Part shown: positions 62,098-64,000 of the stretch, piece by piece
How positions within the stretch are numbered: the first letter of the stretch is position 1
Layout of the letters: every line of letters begins with the position of its first letter
Notes under the pieces: model-generated
What the model was told of the DNA's origin: nothing
The model's database searches: none
The model's input: the letters and a program-made list of their open reading frames with translations, nothing else
Program-made: the position numbers and the translations under genes
Origin: Rhodococcus sp. OK519
GTDB lineage: Bacteria; Actinomycetota; Actinomycetes; Mycobacteriales; Mycobacteriaceae
Length of the DNA: 64,000 nucleotides
Assembly: GCF_003051005.1 (NCBI RefSeq)
Contig: NZ_QAOW01000004.1
Location: 186,001-250,000 of the forward strand
Direction: 5' to 3'

Positions 62098-62963
62098 TGG
62101 CGTCGCTTCTCGAACGCGCCCGGAACCTGTTCGGCCACGAGGTGTCCGGACCGGACCGCACCGAAGCGGGTGCCGTCACGATGCGGGCGACCGGCATCAG
62201 CGTCGAACGCGGCGGGCGCACAGTCCTGGACGGCGTCGACCTCGAGGTCCGCGCCGGCGAGGTGCTCGCGCTCGTGGGCCCCAACGGCGCGGGCAAATCC
62301 ACACTCTTGGCCGCGCTGTCGGGCGACCAGCCGGTCGTGGGCGGCGCCATCGAACTCGACGGCATCTCCCTGTCCGAGTGGACGCCGGCGGAGATGTCGC
62401 GGCGGCGGGCAGTCCTGCCCCAGCAGCACACCGTCGGGTTCTCGTTCACCGCCCGCCAGGTGGTCGGAATGGGGCGTGCCCCGTGGCAGCGCACCGATCG
62501 CAGCGCGGACGACGAGAGAGTGGTCCAGGAGAGCCTCGAGATCTGTGATGTCGGACACCTCGCGGATCGACCGTTCAGCGTCCTGTCCGGCGGTGAACGG
62601 TCCCGCGTGGCGTTGGCGCGCGTTCTCGCCCAGGACACCGAGACCATCCTCCTCGACGAGCCGACCGCAGCCCTCGATCTGGGCCATCAGGAGTCGGTGA
62701 TGCGCGTCGCCCGCGACCGGGCGGCGGACGGGGCTGCCGTGGTCGTCGTCCTGCACGACCTGGGATTGGCCGCCGCCTACGCCGACCGGATCTGTGTCCT
62801 CGAGGACGGCCGTGCCGCCGCCGACGGGTCACCGGCCGAGATCCTCACCGAGGAACTGCTGACCCGCGTCTACGGACATCCGGTCGAGGTGTTCGCGCAT
62901 CCCCGCTCGGGCGCCACGCTCGTGCTTCCCCGGCGCGACGACGGGCCCACCGCCCGGGCCTGA
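62097..62963 (+). CDS. hmuV: Haem ABC transporter ATPase HmuV
   Basis: 288-residue ATPase that powers HmuTU. Walker A G-P-N-G-A-G-K-S-T, Q-loop L-P-Q-Q-H, signature L-S-G-G-E-R-S-R, Walker B I-L-L-D-E-P. A 30-residue extension precedes the ABC domain. ATG at 62097 shares one base with the hmuU stop (TGATG); a GTG at 62094 would overlap by 4 nt and is equally possible. Confidence 0.94.
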   Translation: MASLLERARNLFGHEVSGPDRTEAGAVTMRATGISVERGGRTVLDGVDLEVRAGEVLALVGPNGAGKSTLLAALSGDQPVVGGAIELDGISLSEWTPAEMSRRRAVLPQQHTVGFSFTARQVVGMGRAPWQRTDRSADDERVVQESLEICDVGHLADRPFSVLSGGERSRVALARVLAQDTETILLDEPTAALDLGHQESVMRVARDRAADGAAVVVVLHDLGLAAAYADRICVLEDGRAAADGSPAEILTEELLTRVYGHPVEVFAHPRSGATLVLPRRDDGPTARA

Positions 62964-63089
62964 ACGCCCGCGGGTGTCGTCCGCCTCACGAACGGGACGC
63001 CTCGGATTCCGGCGGGTCCTGTCGATCATGGATGCTAGAGAGCGAGCGACACCAGCAGCATCCCTGCATCACTTCCGAGGAGCACAACA

Positions 63090-64000
63090 ATGCGAGTACC
63101 CGCACCGCGCATCACCGTTTGCACGATCGGGGCCGCGCTGCTGTTGCTCACCGGATGTTCGACCGAGAAGAACGGCGACGATCTCCAGACGATCGAAGCG
63201 GCCACCGCCGCGGTCTCGCCGGCCGAATCGTCCCCGGCCGGTTCGGTCCAGGACCTCGGCCGTGCGATCGACGCTCTCGCATTCGATCCGGCGTCCGGCA
63301 CGACGGCAATCCTCACCGACGGCGGCACCGAGCTGCTGTTGCAAGGCGCGGGCGAACCGCGCACCGTGCCGCTCGACGGGCGCGCCACCGAGCTGACCGT
63401 CGCCTCCGACGGCCGGGTACTGCTGCCGATGGACGGGCGAGTGCAGATCGTGAACGTGGCGTCCGGTGAGACGTCTTCGGTCACCGTCGACGGCGACGCG
63501 CGTTCGGCACTGTTCCTGCCCGACGGCACGCTTGCGGTCGGGTCGGCCAGCGGCAAGATCCAGATCCTCGACGCCGACGGCGCCGTGACGAAGACGATTT
63601 CCGGGCTGGCCTCGGTCGACGAACTCGCCCTCACGAACGGCGATCTGAGCGCGCTCGACCGCCGCCAGACGTCGCTCACCGAGATCGACCTCGAAGACTC
63701 GTCTCTGGGCATGGCACTGCGGGCCGGCGAGGGCGCCACCCAACTCGTCACCGACGAACACGGACGCATCCTCGTCGCCGACACCGCAGGCAACGAGTTG
63801 CTCGTCTTCACCACCGATTCGCTGATCATGCGCCAGCGCTACCCCGTCCCGCACGCGCCGTACGCGCTCGCGTACGACGATCGCACCGACCTGGTGTGGG
63901 TGACACTGACCGGCAGCAACAAGGTGATCGGCTACGACCTCTCCACCGGCGTCCCCGTCGAGAAAGGCCGTTTCGACACCGTCCGGCAGCCGAACTCCGT
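63090..64000 (+). CDS. lppL: LppL-like beta-propeller lipoprotein, 3' end cut by window edge
   Basis: 303 residues visible. Lipobox L-L-T-G-C with Cys23. The rest is a string of beta-propeller blades with recurring L-x-V-x-S-x-G-x-x-x-L-P/V and D-x-x-G-x-I-x-V-A-D (for example E-H-G-R-I-L-V-A-D-T-A-G-N-E-L-L-V-F, an NHL-like blade). GAGGAG lies 8 nt before the ATG. Its place after the uppP region matches M. tuberculosis Rv2138 (lppL). Probably a protein-binding scaffold on the outer face of the membrane. Confidence 0.85.
   Translation, partial: MRVPAPRITVCTIGAALLLLTGCSTEKNGDDLQTIEAATAAVSPAESSPAGSVQDLGRAIDALAFDPASGTTAILTDGGTELLLQGAGEPRTVPLDGRATELTVASDGRVLLPMDGRVQIVNVASGETSSVTVDGDARSALFLPDGTLAVGSASGKIQILDADGAVTKTISGLASVDELALTNGDLSALDRRQTSLTEIDLEDSSLGMALRAGEGATQLVTDEHGRILVADTAGNELLVFTTDSLIMRQRYPVPHAPYALAYDDRTDLVWVTLTGSNKVIGYDLSTGVPVEKGRFDTVRQPNS

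Overview
The window is 64 kb of high-GC DNA from a mycolic-acid actinomycete, very probably a Rhodococcus. The evidence is the Pup-proteasome locus, mycothiol synthesis (mshC), F420-type and MTB12-like proteins, many GTG starts, and a secreted endoglycoceramidase that from memory closely matches Rhodococcus EGCase II. No tRNA, rRNA, CRISPR array, phage or insertion sequence was found. Both ends cut a gene (an M24 peptidase on the left, a lipoprotein on the right).

The backbone follows the order of Mycobacterium tuberculosis Rv2089c to Rv2138, as I recall it. Left block (1-15.9 kb): M24 peptidase, 5'-3' exonuclease, DUF4333 protein, DUF1876 protein, helY, tatC, tatA, pafC, pafB, pafA, a PAP2/diacylglycerol-kinase fusion, prcA, prcB, pup, dop. 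Middle block (22.4-35.8 kb): mpa/arc, an MTB12-like lipoprotein, trmI, a RecB-like nuclease, a thioesterase-like protein, hisG-hisE, a pseudouridine synthase, tRNA hydroxylase trhO, a HAD phosphatase, metH, and a PAC2 protein. Right block (51-64 kb): mshC, an MmpL/MarR pair, the actinobacterial trio SCO1664-DUF3090-histidine phosphatase, uppP, an aldo/keto reductase-like protein, the haem module hmuO-hmuT-hmuU-hmuV, and an LppL-like lipoprotein.

Two accessory segments interrupt this backbone. Island A (15.9-22.4 kb, between dop and mpa) has a deazaflavin-dependent oxidoreductase, a HEAT protein paired with a MerR-HEAT regulator, a Tat-exported phospholipase C, an endoglycoceramidase and a NUDIX hydrolase. 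Island B (35.8-51 kb, between PAC2 and mshC) has an MFS transporter, an AbiEi-like HTH protein, a type II Wadjet-like condensin operon jetA-jetB-jetC with no jetD beside it, a secreted GH19 muralytic enzyme, mntH, a membrane ABM protein, a deaminase and a GNAT-AAA+ fusion.

Functionally, PafA ligates Pup, Dop deamidates and removes it, and Mpa feeds pupylated proteins into PrcBA. PafB and PafC form the DNA-damage transcription activator. Matches to the PafBC-type (RecA-NDp) promoter, with exact 8-nt spacing, lie before pup-prcBA and before the RecB-like nuclease gene, which suggests the cluster may be controlled by its own regulator. Other predicted sites are a DtxR/IdeR box before the haem operon, two CRP-like palindromes before secreted enzymes, a MerR-type 19-bp-spacer promoter, a MarR operator, several leaderless promoters and very long bidirectional terminators. 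The most unusual items are the jetD-less Wadjet-like operon, the predicted PafBC control, and the MerR-HEAT/HEAT pair.
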